Source of the DNA: JBBSJZ01 sp041751935
Lineage (GTDB): Bacteria; Planctomycetota; Planctomycetia; Pirellulales; Pirellulaceae
Direction: 5' to 3'
Assembly: GCA_041751935.1 (NCBI GenBank)
Contig: JBGSIA010000106.1
Span: 1-64,000 of the forward strand
Length of the DNA: 64,000 bases
The notes below the pieces were generated by a model. It searched no databases, was not told the DNA's origin, and worked only from the letters and a program-made list of their open reading frames with translations. How positions within the stretch are numbered: the stretch's first letter is position 1; every line of letters starts with the position of its first letter. This document shows, one piece after another, positions 32,835 through 42,233 of this stretch. A program made the translations under genes and the position numbers.

Positions 32835-35288
32835 GTGACGTTCCTCAATGCAACCCTGATGTTCGGTTTGGTGGCGATGGCCATCCCGCTGGCGTTGCAT
32901 CTGATCTCAAAGCGTGAGCCGAGAACGGTCGCTTTTCCTGCGATTCGATTTTTGCAACAGCGGTACCAATCCAACCGCAGCAAATTGCAAGTGCGACGCT
33001 GGTGGTTGTTGGCGCTGCGGATGTTGGCACTTGCTGCACTCGCCGTGACCCTGGCACGACCGGCGATTTTGCGATCACTTTCCACGACATGGTTATCGAT
33101 TGGGATTGTCGCCGTGTTCGGCATCGTTTTGCTTTCGTTGGCAGCCATCGCCTACTCACGCGGCCAAACCAAACGATTGGTTAGTGGGTTGCTTGCGGCG
33201 GCGCTACTTACCCTGTTGGTAACCTTGCTATGGGCTGGAGCAACCTTCGCTCGCGGTCCAGCGATCAACTTTGAAGCACAGGCTCCGGCGGCTGTCGCGA
33301 TTGTCATTGACAACAGCCCCACCTCTCTCTGGAAAGTCGCAGGCCGAACACAACTGCAGCAACATGCAACATCAGCGGTTGACTTGATTTCACGATTGGC
33401 ACCTGCCAGTCGAATCGCGATCATTGATCGTAGCGCTTTGCCAGCTTCGTTTGCGATTGATGTTGCCGCCGCTATCTCCAAAGTAGAAGCCCTCACAGCG
33501 CGAGAAGTCACGCTGCCGCTTGGTTCGCAAATCGACGCCGCGCTACGCTTGGTTCGCACCAGCGATTTAGAGAACCGACAAGTGTTTGTTCTGAGCAATC
33601 TCGCCGAATCGACATGGGGAACTCCGTCGAGTTCACTGCAATCAGTGATTCAAGCCGAACCGCCTGTCAGCGTGACCGTGGTCAATACGACGACTTTTTC
33701 GGGAATGAATCGATCGTTGAGTTTGCCAAAGTTGTCCGACGCAACGCCGCCAAAACAAACGCCCACACCGGTAACGCTTGCCGTTAGCTTGGAAACTGCC
33801 GAGCTGGAAGGAATGGATTCGCCCTCAATGGATCCAGTTGCTTCGTCAGCAATCGCCGTGGAAATGATGTTGTTCAAGCTCGATGCGTTGATGCCGATTA
33901 TTCGTGATGGTCAAATTGTCTATCCAGAAACGAAGATTGTTGATCGCACTAGCACGCGGTTGATGCCCAGCCAGTCTGCGGAAGTCGTATTGACGATCCC
34001 GCCTCTCAGCGAAGGCACACATCACGCACTGGTGCGGCTTGTGGGTGATGACTCATTAGCAATCGATGATGTTCGCTACTTTACCGTCAACGTATTGCAG
34101 CCGACTCCGCTGTTGGTTGTTGGTTTGGTACCAGAAGAAACTCGCTTGATTTCCGGAGCGATCACCGCACCCTTTGCCTGGGATGATCCCAATGCCGAAT
34201 TCAAGATCGATCGCATTTCCTATCAGGATTTACTCGCCACGCGGCTGGAAGCGTACAAGGCGTGCGTGCTACTCGATCCGCCCAGCGATGTATTGAGCGA
34301 AGCCATGTTGAAGGAGTATGTATCGCGAGGTGGTGGGTTGTTGGTGTGCCTGGGGCCAGCCGCAACTGCCAGCGACTCGCAAAAAACAATCGTTGGCGAG
34401 ATGGTTCGTCGTTGGCGAGTTCCAGCGGCGGGAACGTTTTTGCAACCAGCTCGCCCGTCACATAGTGTGCTGGCCCCGTTGGCTGAAATCAGTGGCGGCG
34501 TGCCGTGGAATCTGTATCCCGTGCGACAATATTGGCAACTAGAAAGCGACTCACGATCAACTGTGCTGATGAACTATGCCGCGACAGATCATGCCGCACT
34601 TGTGCAACGCAACTCTACCGATGCCCCTAACAGCGGACGATGTTTGGTGCTAACCACTCCGGTTCCAGCACTCTCTCGAGATACTCGGTCGTGGAATGAT
34701 TTGTTTTCTAGTGATTCATGGCCCGCGTTTCTGCTCGTTCGATCCGCCGTCGATTACATTTCGGCTCGCGGTCCGGATACTTCGACAACTCGTGTCGGCC
34801 AACCTCAGACGATCAAGCTCATTGATCGCCTGGATCAGGTAGCTGAGAATACCGAGACGAGTTACAAAGCTCAGCTTTTTGCTCCGGGAAATCCCGGTGC
34901 CATTCCTCTGATCATTGATCCATCGGCCGAAAACATCGTCGTGCCGGAGGTGGAACGCAGCGGGACGTATTGGATTCGCGGCAGTAGTTTCCAGTCAGGC
35001 TTTTCGGCGAATCTGCCTGTCACTGCGACGGCGGTCGCACAAGTCGACACGTCGCTTCTGGATGAGTGGTTTGGAAGCGACAACTACCAGTATGTTTCGG
35101 ATACTGACGAGATCGACATTTCGCACAGCCAAGAATCCACAAGCGTCGCGTTGCAATCACCGGCAATGTTGCTGGCGCTGATCGTCTTTTTGTTGGAGCA
35201 AATTCTTTCCAATCGTTTCTATCGTTCGACCTCAAGCATCACTGCGATGTCTTCGGTTACTCAATCTGCCAAAACTACGGCCGCCTGA
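32835..35288 (+). CDS. BatA-like membrane protein with degenerate von Willebrand A domain
   Basis: An 817-residue protein. The N-terminus is the aerotolerance-regulator (BatA_N) type: AIPLALHLISKREPRTVAFPAIRFL followed by a helix. More transmembrane helices lie near 90-105 and 115-135, with a last one at about 785. A periplasmic vWA-like domain carries IVIDNSPTS, an incomplete metal site (Thr in place of the usual Ser). A long beta-rich region follows. GTG at 32835 immediately follows the TAA of the DUF58 gene, and the gene ends TGATG with its neighbour. The likely role is a membrane scaffold of a DUF58/MoxR-type system. Confidence 0.82.
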   Translation: MTFLNATLMFGLVAMAIPLALHLISKREPRTVAFPAIRFLQQRYQSNRSKLQVRRWWLLALRMLALAALAVTLARPAILRSLSTTWLSIGIVAVFGIVLLSLAAIAYSRGQTKRLVSGLLAAALLTLLVTLLWAGATFARGPAINFEAQAPAAVAIVIDNSPTSLWKVAGRTQLQQHATSAVDLISRLAPASRIAIIDRSALPASFAIDVAAAISKVEALTAREVTLPLGSQIDAALRLVRTSDLENRQVFVLSNLAESTWGTPSSSLQSVIQAEPPVSVTVVNTTTFSGMNRSLSLPKLSDATPPKQTPTPVTLAVSLETAELEGMDSPSMDPVASSAIAVEMMLFKLDALMPIIRDGQIVYPETKIVDRTSTRLMPSQSAEVVLTIPPLSEGTHHALVRLVGDDSLAIDDVRYFTVNVLQPTPLLVVGLVPEETRLISGAITAPFAWDDPNAEFKIDRISYQDLLATRLEAYKACVLLDPPSDVLSEAMLKEYVSRGGGLLVCLGPAATASDSQKTIVGEMVRRWRVPAAGTFLQPARPSHSVLAPLAEISGGVPWNLYPVRQYWQLESDSRSTVLMNYAATDHAALVQRNSTDAPNSGRCLVLTTPVPALSRDTRSWNDLFSSDSWPAFLLVRSAVDYISARGPDTSTTRVGQPQTIKLIDRLDQVAENTETSYKAQLFAPGNPGAIPLIIDPSAENIVVPEVERSGTYWIRGSSFQSGFSANLPVTATAVAQVDTSLLDEWFGSDNYQYVSDTDEIDISHSQESTSVALQSPAMLLALIVFLLEQILSNRFYRSTSSITAMSSVTQSAKTTAA

Positions 35289-37564
35289 TGTCGCTGTCAC
35301 TGGAGCCGATGTTCGAGTCGCTTTTGGTTGCTTCGATTGCAGCAATCGTTGTTCTTGCGGTGTTATGGATGGTCACTCCTCCAGCGACTTTGCCGCGCCA
35401 ACGATGGACATTGTTTTCCTTACGAGCAGTAGCCGGAGTGGTTCTCTTGTTGGCTGCGTTTCGCCCGACGTTGGTTCGCAGCGATCGTCGTCCAGCAGAT
35501 GCAACCCTGGTGATCGCTGTGGATCAGTCTCGCAGCATGACGCTTTCCGATGGCCAGGGAGGGGATCGTTGGACACGACAACGCAAAGCATTCGAAGCTC
35601 TCGTTTCGCATCTGCAAGGGCTTGACGAAACGCTCGCTGTTCGCGTGCTGGCCTACGATGGTGGCTCACGATATTTGGAATTGAACACGTCGTCGGCACT
35701 GGACAAGCTTGAGCCCGATGGGGACTCGACCGACCTTGAAGTCGCAGCGACGAGTGCGATCGAAATTGCGGCGGGCAAACCGATCGCTGGTATCGTGCTG
35801 ATGGGTGACGGCACGCATACGGCTGCTGTTCGCGGAGGCGGTCCGCTACGTGTCGCTGAAACTCTCAATTCGTTGGGGATACCGTTGTGGACAGTGCCTG
35901 TCGGTATCACCGGTGATGCTTCCGAAGCACGTGACGTGGCTGTGGAGTCTTTACCCGAAAGTTTGCAGCTCTTTGCCGGAAACCAGATCGAGATACCCTT
36001 CAGTGTCTCAACTCGTGCGTTTGCAGGGTTGTCGATTCCGATTCGGTTGACTTGGATCGCCCAAGACGGTAAGAAAACGAAAGCAGGCGAGCGAAGTGTC
36101 ATCCCCTCCAAGGCACTTGATTCTGTGGCGATGACGGTCGAAGCGATCGTACCGGCACCGGGCAGCTATCGTTTGGTGGTCGAGGCCGAGCAGCAATCCG
36201 GTGAGTTGAATACAACCAACAACCAACAAATTGCGTTTGCTGATGTTCGCGAAGGTGGCGGTCGAATTTTGTACCTCGAAGGGCAACCGCGTTTGGAACA
36301 AAAATATTTGCGCACGGCTTTACGGCGGTTTCCCGATCTCGATTTGACTTACCAGTGGATTCCTTCCGATACCCAATCACGCTGGCCGATCGAAATCGAA
36401 CCGCTGTTGCGTCGTGGTCGATTCGACGCCTTCATCCTTGGCGACTTGGACGCGTCGGCGTTAGGCCCAGAGCAAATTAAATCGCTGAGCGAAAGAGTTT
36501 TCGAAGGCGCGGGTCTGGTGACGCTCGGCGGATTCAACGCATACGAACGGGGCGGTTACACGAACACCACAATGGCCGAAGTGTTGCCCATCAAGTTCGA
36601 TCCGCAGATCCCACGAGCAAAGCTGTCGTCGACAAGTTCGGTCGCGGCCAGTGATGTCGATAGTGGCCAGCTCGTCGGCGACGTGCAAGTGGTGCTGGGC
36701 CAACCGCATCTCTTAACGAAACTTGAGGATATCGATAACGAGGCTGCTTGGCGAAAGCTTCCGCCGCTACTTGGTGCGAACCGATTTGCCGGGCCAAAGA
36801 TCGCACCCGGCGTGCAGGTCTTGTTGGAATCGGACAAGGAAGATCCGCTATTGGTTATCGGCGAATACGGTCGCGGTCGAGTCGCAGCACTTGCTATGGA
36901 TTCCACATGGCGCTGGTGGCGCAGCGGAGAAACTCAAAGCCATCGGCGGTTTTGGCGGCAACTGATGCTCTGGTTATTGGACCGCGATTCACGAGCCGAA
37001 AACACGATCTTGGTCGAACTCGATGCCCGACGATTCGCTAGCGATGTGTCGCCCGAGTTTCGTGCGACGGTTCCCTTTTCTGAAAACGGGGATGTCGATG
37101 TTCGCTGGATCGCAGAAATAATCAGTGAGACTGACGAGGTCACGCCCGTGCCCATGGTTACTGGCGAGTCGATGACATCGGCGACCGGCAAATTGACAGG
37201 ACTTGAACCAGGTCTGTATCGGTTACGAGTTCGCGACGGCGCCACGAACACGTCATTGGTTGCTGCGGAGATCGGGTTCCAGGTCGTTGACCAGAGCAAG
37301 GAGCTTGAACAGCCGCTTGCCGATCCTGTGTACATGCAGCAGCTCGCCGAAGTTACGCGAAATCACGGTGGGTCGGCATTTGAAGTCGACGAGATGGATC
37401 AATTGATCGACGAAATCATCAAACGCCGTCGTCGTGCCGAGGTTCCCGTTATTGAAAAGCTACGTCTTGGCGATGGCCCGATCAGCGGCTGGATTGTATT
37501 CACGCTGTTCGCCGCAGCAATGACGACTGAATGGATTCTTCGTCGCCGCTGGTCGTTGCCGTAG
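35288..37564 (+). CDS. Membrane protein with von Willebrand A and glutamine-amidotransferase-like domains
   Basis: A 758-residue protein. Two N-terminal helices (LLVASIAAIVVLAVLWMVT; SLRAVAGVVLLLAAF) precede a vWA domain with an intact AVDQSRSMTL site near residue 78. Ig-like segments follow, then a class I glutamine-amidotransferase-like fold (GGGRILYLEGQPRLE; FILGDLDASALG; GAGLVTLGGFNAYE) without an obvious catalytic Cys. A C-terminal helix ends at RRRWSLP. The ATG overlaps the upstream stop by one base (TGATG). Genes of this layout accompany DUF58/BatA in planctomycetes as I recall; the function is unknown. Confidence 0.82.
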   Translation: MSLSLEPMFESLLVASIAAIVVLAVLWMVTPPATLPRQRWTLFSLRAVAGVVLLLAAFRPTLVRSDRRPADATLVIAVDQSRSMTLSDGQGGDRWTRQRKAFEALVSHLQGLDETLAVRVLAYDGGSRYLELNTSSALDKLEPDGDSTDLEVAATSAIEIAAGKPIAGIVLMGDGTHTAAVRGGGPLRVAETLNSLGIPLWTVPVGITGDASEARDVAVESLPESLQLFAGNQIEIPFSVSTRAFAGLSIPIRLTWIAQDGKKTKAGERSVIPSKALDSVAMTVEAIVPAPGSYRLVVEAEQQSGELNTTNNQQIAFADVREGGGRILYLEGQPRLEQKYLRTALRRFPDLDLTYQWIPSDTQSRWPIEIEPLLRRGRFDAFILGDLDASALGPEQIKSLSERVFEGAGLVTLGGFNAYERGGYTNTTMAEVLPIKFDPQIPRAKLSSTSSVAASDVDSGQLVGDVQVVLGQPHLLTKLEDIDNEAAWRKLPPLLGANRFAGPKIAPGVQVLLESDKEDPLLVIGEYGRGRVAALAMDSTWRWWRSGETQSHRRFWRQLMLWLLDRDSRAENTILVELDARRFASDVSPEFRATVPFSENGDVDVRWIAEIISETDEVTPVPMVTGESMTSATGKLTGLEPGLYRLRVRDGATNTSLVAAEIGFQVVDQSKELEQPLADPVYMQQLAEVTRNHGGSAFEVDEMDQLIDEIIKRRRRAEVPVIEKLRLGDGPISGWIVFTLFAAAMTTEWILRRRWSLP

Positions 37565-37566
37565 AG

Positions 37567-38322
37567 CTATCTGATTTTACTCAGCTTCATTCGGCAACCG
37601 ACGACGGATAGGACACTCGAGCCGAGGGCTAGCATACCGAGCAGGCCCGTGACACCGAGGCCCAGAACCGCTAGGCGTTGGCTGACTTCGTGGTTTTTCC
37701 ACGTTGCCAGCATGTTGTCGCGAACCAAGGGTGAAAACTCCAACAGCGCCGCTTGTTCGTGTCGGGTTGAATCGCCTTCGAGCAGTTTGCCCTCGTAACG
37801 CTTGGCAACGAGTTCTCGCTCGATCCATTCATCCGTGATCGCGAATTCTATCTTTTCGGCTGTCTCGCCAGTGACTTGTTGAATATACGATGCAACAGTG
37901 GCACGCATTAAGACTCGCAACAAATCATTCGCGTCTTCCGGCAGGTCGCACGGCGGAGTAACGACGCTCCAAGAGTGCTGTGATGATTCGAAATCCGGAG
38001 CCGCCGAAACCCACTTCGGTCGGTCAGCGGGATACTCAACGTGATCCAGTGGTGCAACGGATAACTGGGAGGACACTGATCGCTGGGAGGTGACCGGTAG
38101 CGCGGATGAACTTGACGTTGCCGCAGTCGACGGCGCCGCAGAATCAGCAACCTTTTCCGCCGACAGCTTGGAAGCATCTGCGGGCGTGGTACCTTCGGTC
38201 GCAATCGACTTGGCAAGGAAGCCGGGGACAAAACCCATGGTCAAACAGAGCGAAAAGAATACCGAATTCAAGTGGCTGCGGTTCGCTGTTTCATTGAGTT
38301 GCTGGTCGCACCTTGTATTCAT
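37567..38322 (-). CDS. Anchored protein of unknown function, last gene of the kinase operon
   Basis: A 251-residue protein with a likely signal or anchor helix (about 20-38, SVFFSLCLTMGFVPGFLA), a Ser/Ala-rich linker, a soluble helical domain (PEDANDLLRVLMRATVASYIQQVTGE) and a C-terminal transmembrane helix (VLGLGVTGLLGMLALGSSVLSVVG). The ATG at 38322 overlaps the kinase stop (ATGA) and has GGAGGAA seven bases upstream; the frame beyond 38322 lies in the kinase gene. Coupling to the kinase suggests it is a membrane partner or substrate. I do not recognise the family. Confidence 0.72.
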   Translation of the reverse strand: MNTRCDQQLNETANRSHLNSVFFSLCLTMGFVPGFLAKSIATEGTTPADASKLSAEKVADSAAPSTAATSSSSALPVTSQRSVSSQLSVAPLDHVEYPADRPKWVSAAPDFESSQHSWSVVTPPCDLPEDANDLLRVLMRATVASYIQQVTGETAEKIEFAITDEWIERELVAKRYEGKLLEGDSTRHEQAALLEFSPLVRDNMLATWKNHEVSQRLAVLGLGVTGLLGMLALGSSVLSVVGCRMKLSKIR

Positions 38323-40424
38323 GTTACGTTTCCTCCGGCCATGGGGCTGGGATGCAATCGACGGTTGGTGTTCGTAACGCGAGTTACCGCAGCAGTTACC
38401 GGGCTGATCCAAGGCGCAGACATCTGGCTGGCGATCGACAACCCGCCGACCAGCAACATTCCGCCCGGCTGTGGAATCGGCAGGACTTGATGCACCAGCC
38501 ACTCAACGACGACGGCGACAGCAACGCTCCACAAACTCAAGCGACGGCGACGCAGTGGATCAACTGGCTTCCACCAACGAATCGCAGCGAACAAGAGCGC
38601 GAAGTGTGCCATCCATGCCGATGCTCGTGGGATGCCGTTGTCAAGGTACAAGGCTTGAGGGAGTGCCGTGTTGTCGATTCCCCGTGTCAGTCCGTCAGCA
38701 GGCATCATCAGGAACTGCATCATCATGAACGCAAACACACCGATCCCAGCCCCGACGCCGCCTAATGCGATGCGGCGGGTCAGTTCTTCGCCTTCGCCGC
38801 GTTCCCACAATTTGCCAAGTCCCAGCAACGCGAAGGCGCCAACGATCACGACGGTCGCCATCCAAAAATAGGGCGCCAACGAAGAGGCGGTTACCTCTCC
38901 ACTACGAAGACCAATTACACCGGCAACCAATGCTAAAACAATGGTCGTGAAAGTCGTCGCGATATAGGAAGTACTCAGTTCGGCTATCCTCACCAGCGAG
39001 TGTTTTGCTCTCAGTTCACCGCGCAACTGTTCTCGAATTTGTGATCGGCTCAAGGGCAATTTTGCGGCAGTACTAACGGACGCAACACGTTGAGCTTCTG
39101 CATAAGTCGGCTGTTGGCGGACATGCAATACCATGTTGCGAATGACATAGTACGGCACATAGAACACGCCAAGTACGGACAAGAGGGGCAGCAACCAATG
39201 AGTGTTTAGCAGCAACATAAAGCCGATTACGATCGTCAGAAAGATTTTTGCCCCGGGCGATCGATCGAGTGCCGCCCACCAACGCCGAGCGTCATCGCAA
39301 GAATGCCAAATTGCTCTGGCAAGCGGTTCGGGGTTTGTCCGTTGCGGCAAGGCCAGTGCGGCAGGGCCGACGACACTCGCCATCACCGGCGTTTGAGACT
39401 TGGCAGCGACAGGCGATTCCACTGGACCGCTGGCGACTGGATTGCTGGTTACCGAACCGGCGAAACTCGAAAGGTTCATCAGCTTCAGCATCTGGTCGAT
39501 TGTCGCCGGACGCTTGGCAGGGTCCTTTTCCAAACATTGGCCGATGGTCGAGCGGTAGGGCTCGGCAATCGCAGACAAATCAGGGGTTGCAGTAAGATGT
39601 TTAACAATGATTTCATGACAGCTTTCGCCATCAAAGGGCACGTTCCCCGTCAACAATTCGAACAGCACAATGCCCAACGCGTAGATATCGATTTCTCGGC
39701 CATACTGACCACGACCGATTTCAGGAGCCATGTAATGGAACGTACCAACCGACTCGGTGTGTCCGCCGCGATGACTTGTCGAGATGAATTTGCTCAAGCC
39801 GTAGTCGCCAACTTTTACAACACTCATATCGTCAAACACGTTACCGGGTTTGAGGTCACGGTGCACCAACCCAGCCTGATGCAAGTGCCGCACACCAGCG
39901 GAGATACCGGCGAACCAGCGTTTTACTTCAGCCTCGGGTAATCCTGAGGGCGAATCGTCCAGCACTTGCCGCAAATTCGGTCCGGCCACGTACTCCATCA
40001 CCACCCAGGCCTGGTCCATCGAATCGCGACAAATATCAAACAGCGATACCAAATTCGGGTGCTTGAGATTCAGACAATGTGAAACACCTCGCAGTTCGAC
40101 ATCCAGGTTTCGCTGGACTCGTTTAAGCGCAACCTCTTTGCCTGCTTCACTGACCGCAAAATACACTTCACCAAATCCACCCATCCCGATTCCGCGTCGA
40201 ATGCGGTACGGCGGTAAGGGCATCGATCCGGGAGCGTACTGGAACGACATGGAAGGACCGTGATTCTCGCTGGGTAAGGTGTCGCCTAAATGACGAGCGT
40301 GGCCGGGTGACGGTTCACCAGCGGAGGTGGAAGGGCGTGGCGAGCTGGAAAAGTCCAACTCCCGATCGATGACCGCCGCTGCTGAGCCGTGTCTTCCTTT
40401 CAGTTTATCGAAAAGCGTGGTCAT
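38319..40424 (-). CDS. Ser/Thr protein kinase with DYG motif and polytopic membrane tail
   Basis: A 701-residue Hanks-type kinase. Catalytic domain at about 72-330: glycine loop GIGMGGFGEVYFA, Lys101, HRDLKPGN (188-195), metal motif DYG (207-209, in place of DFG) and MAPE. Residues 60-70 are Ser/Pro-rich. The C-terminal half has about eight hydrophobic segments (FLTIVIGFMLLLNTHWLLPLLSVLG..., VLALVAGVIGLRSGE..., FAFMMMQFLMM...). Thus the kinase domain is cytoplasmic with a membrane module behind it, the reverse of the usual single-helix PASTA layout. It lies downstream of an FHA-like gene and overlaps the next gene by four bases. Confidence 0.88.
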   Translation of the reverse strand: MTTLFDKLKGRHGSAAAVIDRELDFSSSPRPSTSAGEPSPGHARHLGDTLPSENHGPSMSFQYAPGSMPLPPYRIRRGIGMGGFGEVYFAVSEAGKEVALKRVQRNLDVELRGVSHCLNLKHPNLVSLFDICRDSMDQAWVVMEYVAGPNLRQVLDDSPSGLPEAEVKRWFAGISAGVRHLHQAGLVHRDLKPGNVFDDMSVVKVGDYGLSKFISTSHRGGHTESVGTFHYMAPEIGRGQYGREIDIYALGIVLFELLTGNVPFDGESCHEIIVKHLTATPDLSAIAEPYRSTIGQCLEKDPAKRPATIDQMLKLMNLSSFAGSVTSNPVASGPVESPVAAKSQTPVMASVVGPAALALPQRTNPEPLARAIWHSCDDARRWWAALDRSPGAKIFLTIVIGFMLLLNTHWLLPLLSVLGVFYVPYYVIRNMVLHVRQQPTYAEAQRVASVSTAAKLPLSRSQIREQLRGELRAKHSLVRIAELSTSYIATTFTTIVLALVAGVIGLRSGEVTASSLAPYFWMATVVIVGAFALLGLGKLWERGEGEELTRRIALGGVGAGIGVFAFMMMQFLMMPADGLTRGIDNTALPQALYLDNGIPRASAWMAHFALLFAAIRWWKPVDPLRRRRLSLWSVAVAVVVEWLVHQVLPIPQPGGMLLVGGLSIASQMSAPWISPVTAAVTRVTNTNRRLHPSPMAGGNVT

Positions 40425-40560
40425 TGCAGATCATTTTTGATGAGATTCGTGTCAGTTTCTTCGCCTCAGTCAAATGAGGCTGCACCACTTTCTAGGCGGT
40501 ATTTTTACGGCACCGAGGCGCACAATTTATTTTTGATTCACCCTCAATTACATCGCGGGA

Positions 40561-41154
40561 CTATTCCACGGCGAACGTCAGGGCCAGCGAATCTCGCTCG
40601 AATCGCTGTCCCAGTCCAATTGCTTCAGGAGCCCCTTGACCGATTTTTATTCGCCAATTTCCGTCTTTTTCTAATAACACCACCCTCTCAGGCAACGTGC
40701 GGCAACGGACGTGACAGTCCAATCCGGGGCCGACCAACACAGTATCTTTTACCAACACCACCGCATCGACGTGGCCGACGAACCGATGAGCCGACTCCAA
40801 AATGAGTACTGCGGATTGGCTGAGTGGACTGGGGCGACGCAGCACCATTCGTGCTGAACCCTTAATCGGAATCGGCGATTCATTCTTGAGCCACAATTCA
40901 TCCCCGCTGCAAGGCGTCCAAAAATACTCGCCATCACTGCGCGACAAGCTGCCTGCCAGACGATTCCAATCGGTTTGCACCGCAATGTCACAAGTGCCTG
41001 CTGCTGCGTTTCCACCCACTGTCCAGTGATCACCGCAACACAACCGAAAGCCGCCACAGCCATCAATCCAAAGCGTCAAGCGACGATTGGATTCGTTGAG
41101 CTGGGCGGCATCACGGCTGTGAGTCACGATGAATTGGTTTCCCTTGGCGGTCAC
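40561..41154 (-). CDS. FHA-like domain protein
   Basis: A 197-residue cytoplasmic protein. LTLWIDGCGGFRLCCGDHWTVGGNAAAG resembles the beta-strand core and loop of forkhead-associated (phosphothreonine-binding) domains, and SLSRSDGEYFWTP fits a later strand; a second half (VVLVKDTVLVGPGLDCHVRCRTLPERVVLL) has the same pattern, so there may be two domains. The conserved FHA Arg/Ser/His positions are only partly visible. It begins with GTG 16 bases after the coiled-coil gene and lies 137 bases before the Ser/Thr kinase. A phospho-reader for that kinase is the natural inference. Confidence 0.65.
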   Translation of the reverse strand: MTAKGNQFIVTHSRDAAQLNESNRRLTLWIDGCGGFRLCCGDHWTVGGNAAAGTCDIAVQTDWNRLAGSLSRSDGEYFWTPCSGDELWLKNESPIPIKGSARMVLRRPSPLSQSAVLILESAHRFVGHVDAVVLVKDTVLVGPGLDCHVRCRTLPERVVLLEKDGNWRIKIGQGAPEAIGLGQRFERDSLALTFAVE

Positions 41155-41169
41155 GAACTGCGAACGTTC

Positions 41170-41979
41170 TCAGTCCAACTGGATCGCGACCAGTGAACCG
41201 GAATCCGCAGTCGAGTCGCCGCTGAAGTACGCAGCAATTTCCTCCAGCAAGTTTTCTTGGCTTGGTTCCTCCAAGTCAATCTCACCGAAATATTCTACGT
41301 CAACGTTCATCGTTTCTTCTTCAACGTCGATGCGGGTGGCAATCTCGTCAAGCAACTGGCGAGTACGTGCTAAATGGCTGTCGTCGAGATTCAAGTTGCT
41401 GGTTGTTTGAGCCACGCGGAGGGCGCCCAAACGAGCTTGCACGTTCTCAACTTCGACTTCAAGTTGGCGGCGAGCCGCCAACATCGCATCCATTCGCTCG
41501 TGAGCAGCTCGCAACGACGCTTGGCGAGCGACCAACATTTGCTCTAACTTCTCAGCCGTTTCGCGACGGGTCTTGAACCGCGTGAAGCGATTGGCTAAGT
41601 CCGATTTCACTTGAACTGATGTGTAGGTTCGCCCGCCATAGCTGTACGAATCGCTTTCGTTCTTCAGGTCGCCCGTGAGTCGCTCGATATCGCTCTGTGC
41701 CTTGGCAAGTCGTTCGTTGGTGTCATTGAGCTGCTGTTCCAAGTGAGCCACCTGGACCTTTTCTGCTGCGATCCGCTTTGCATTGCCATCAATTTCGGGA
41801 CGCAGGTCGGCGATCATTTGGCGGGCACGCTTGAGTTCCCATTCCATGGGTACAGCGTCGGAGGCGGATTCCGTTAGCCAATTCACACCGCAGCGGCTGT
41901 AGCTCAACAGGGGAGTGGTCAACGAGACGCCAGAAAGCAGGGCGAGGGCACCGCCCGCAAGGACCATTTTCTTTAACAT
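41170..41979 (-). CDS. Exported or anchored coiled-coil protein
   Basis: A 269-residue protein. A hydrophobic N-terminus (MVLAGGALALLSGVSLTTPLLSY) is either a signal peptide or a membrane anchor. Residues 45-230 are heptad-rich coiled coil in two blocks (IDGNAKRIAAEKVQVAHLEQQLNDTNERL...; AEKLEQMLVARQASLRAAHERMDAML...). The C-terminus is acidic. I do not recognise a known family beyond a general PspA-like look. The ATG at 41979 has GAAGAG close upstream. It is the first gene of a four-gene run with the FHA-like protein, the kinase and the anchored protein. Confidence 0.72.
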   Translation of the reverse strand: MLKKMVLAGGALALLSGVSLTTPLLSYSRCGVNWLTESASDAVPMEWELKRARQMIADLRPEIDGNAKRIAAEKVQVAHLEQQLNDTNERLAKAQSDIERLTGDLKNESDSYSYGGRTYTSVQVKSDLANRFTRFKTRRETAEKLEQMLVARQASLRAAHERMDAMLAARRQLEVEVENVQARLGALRVAQTTSNLNLDDSHLARTRQLLDEIATRIDVEEETMNVDVEYFGEIDLEEPSQENLLEEIAAYFSGDSTADSGSLVAIQLD

Positions 41980-42186
41980 TGCTCTTCACCCAAGATTGGA
42001 GGTTGTGTCATTGGGACCATCGACGCCCCAGTTCAACCAGTAATTCGCGGCCAAAAAGCGATTCTTGGGTGGCATCACAAATATTTTTCTGCGCAGTGCC
42101 GTAACCTGAGGATGCCTGTAACGGCGGCTAGCTAGAAAACGGCAGCTAAAGGCCGCCGCCACTTTTTGAATCTGACAGTTGGCGCT

Positions 42187-42224
42187 TAGCCCAAACAAAT
42201 GGGAATAGCCTAAACAAATGGGAA
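42187..42224. repeat. Tandem 19-base direct repeat
   Basis: TAGCCCAAACAAATGGGAA is followed immediately by TAGCCTAAACAAATGGGAA (one mismatch). The pair starts 10 bases past the MacB-like stop at 42234 and lies 208 bases before the coiled-coil gene start. It could be a binding site array for the downstream operon or a simple duplication. Confidence 0.55.
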
Positions 42225-42233
42225 CTTAGGGGG

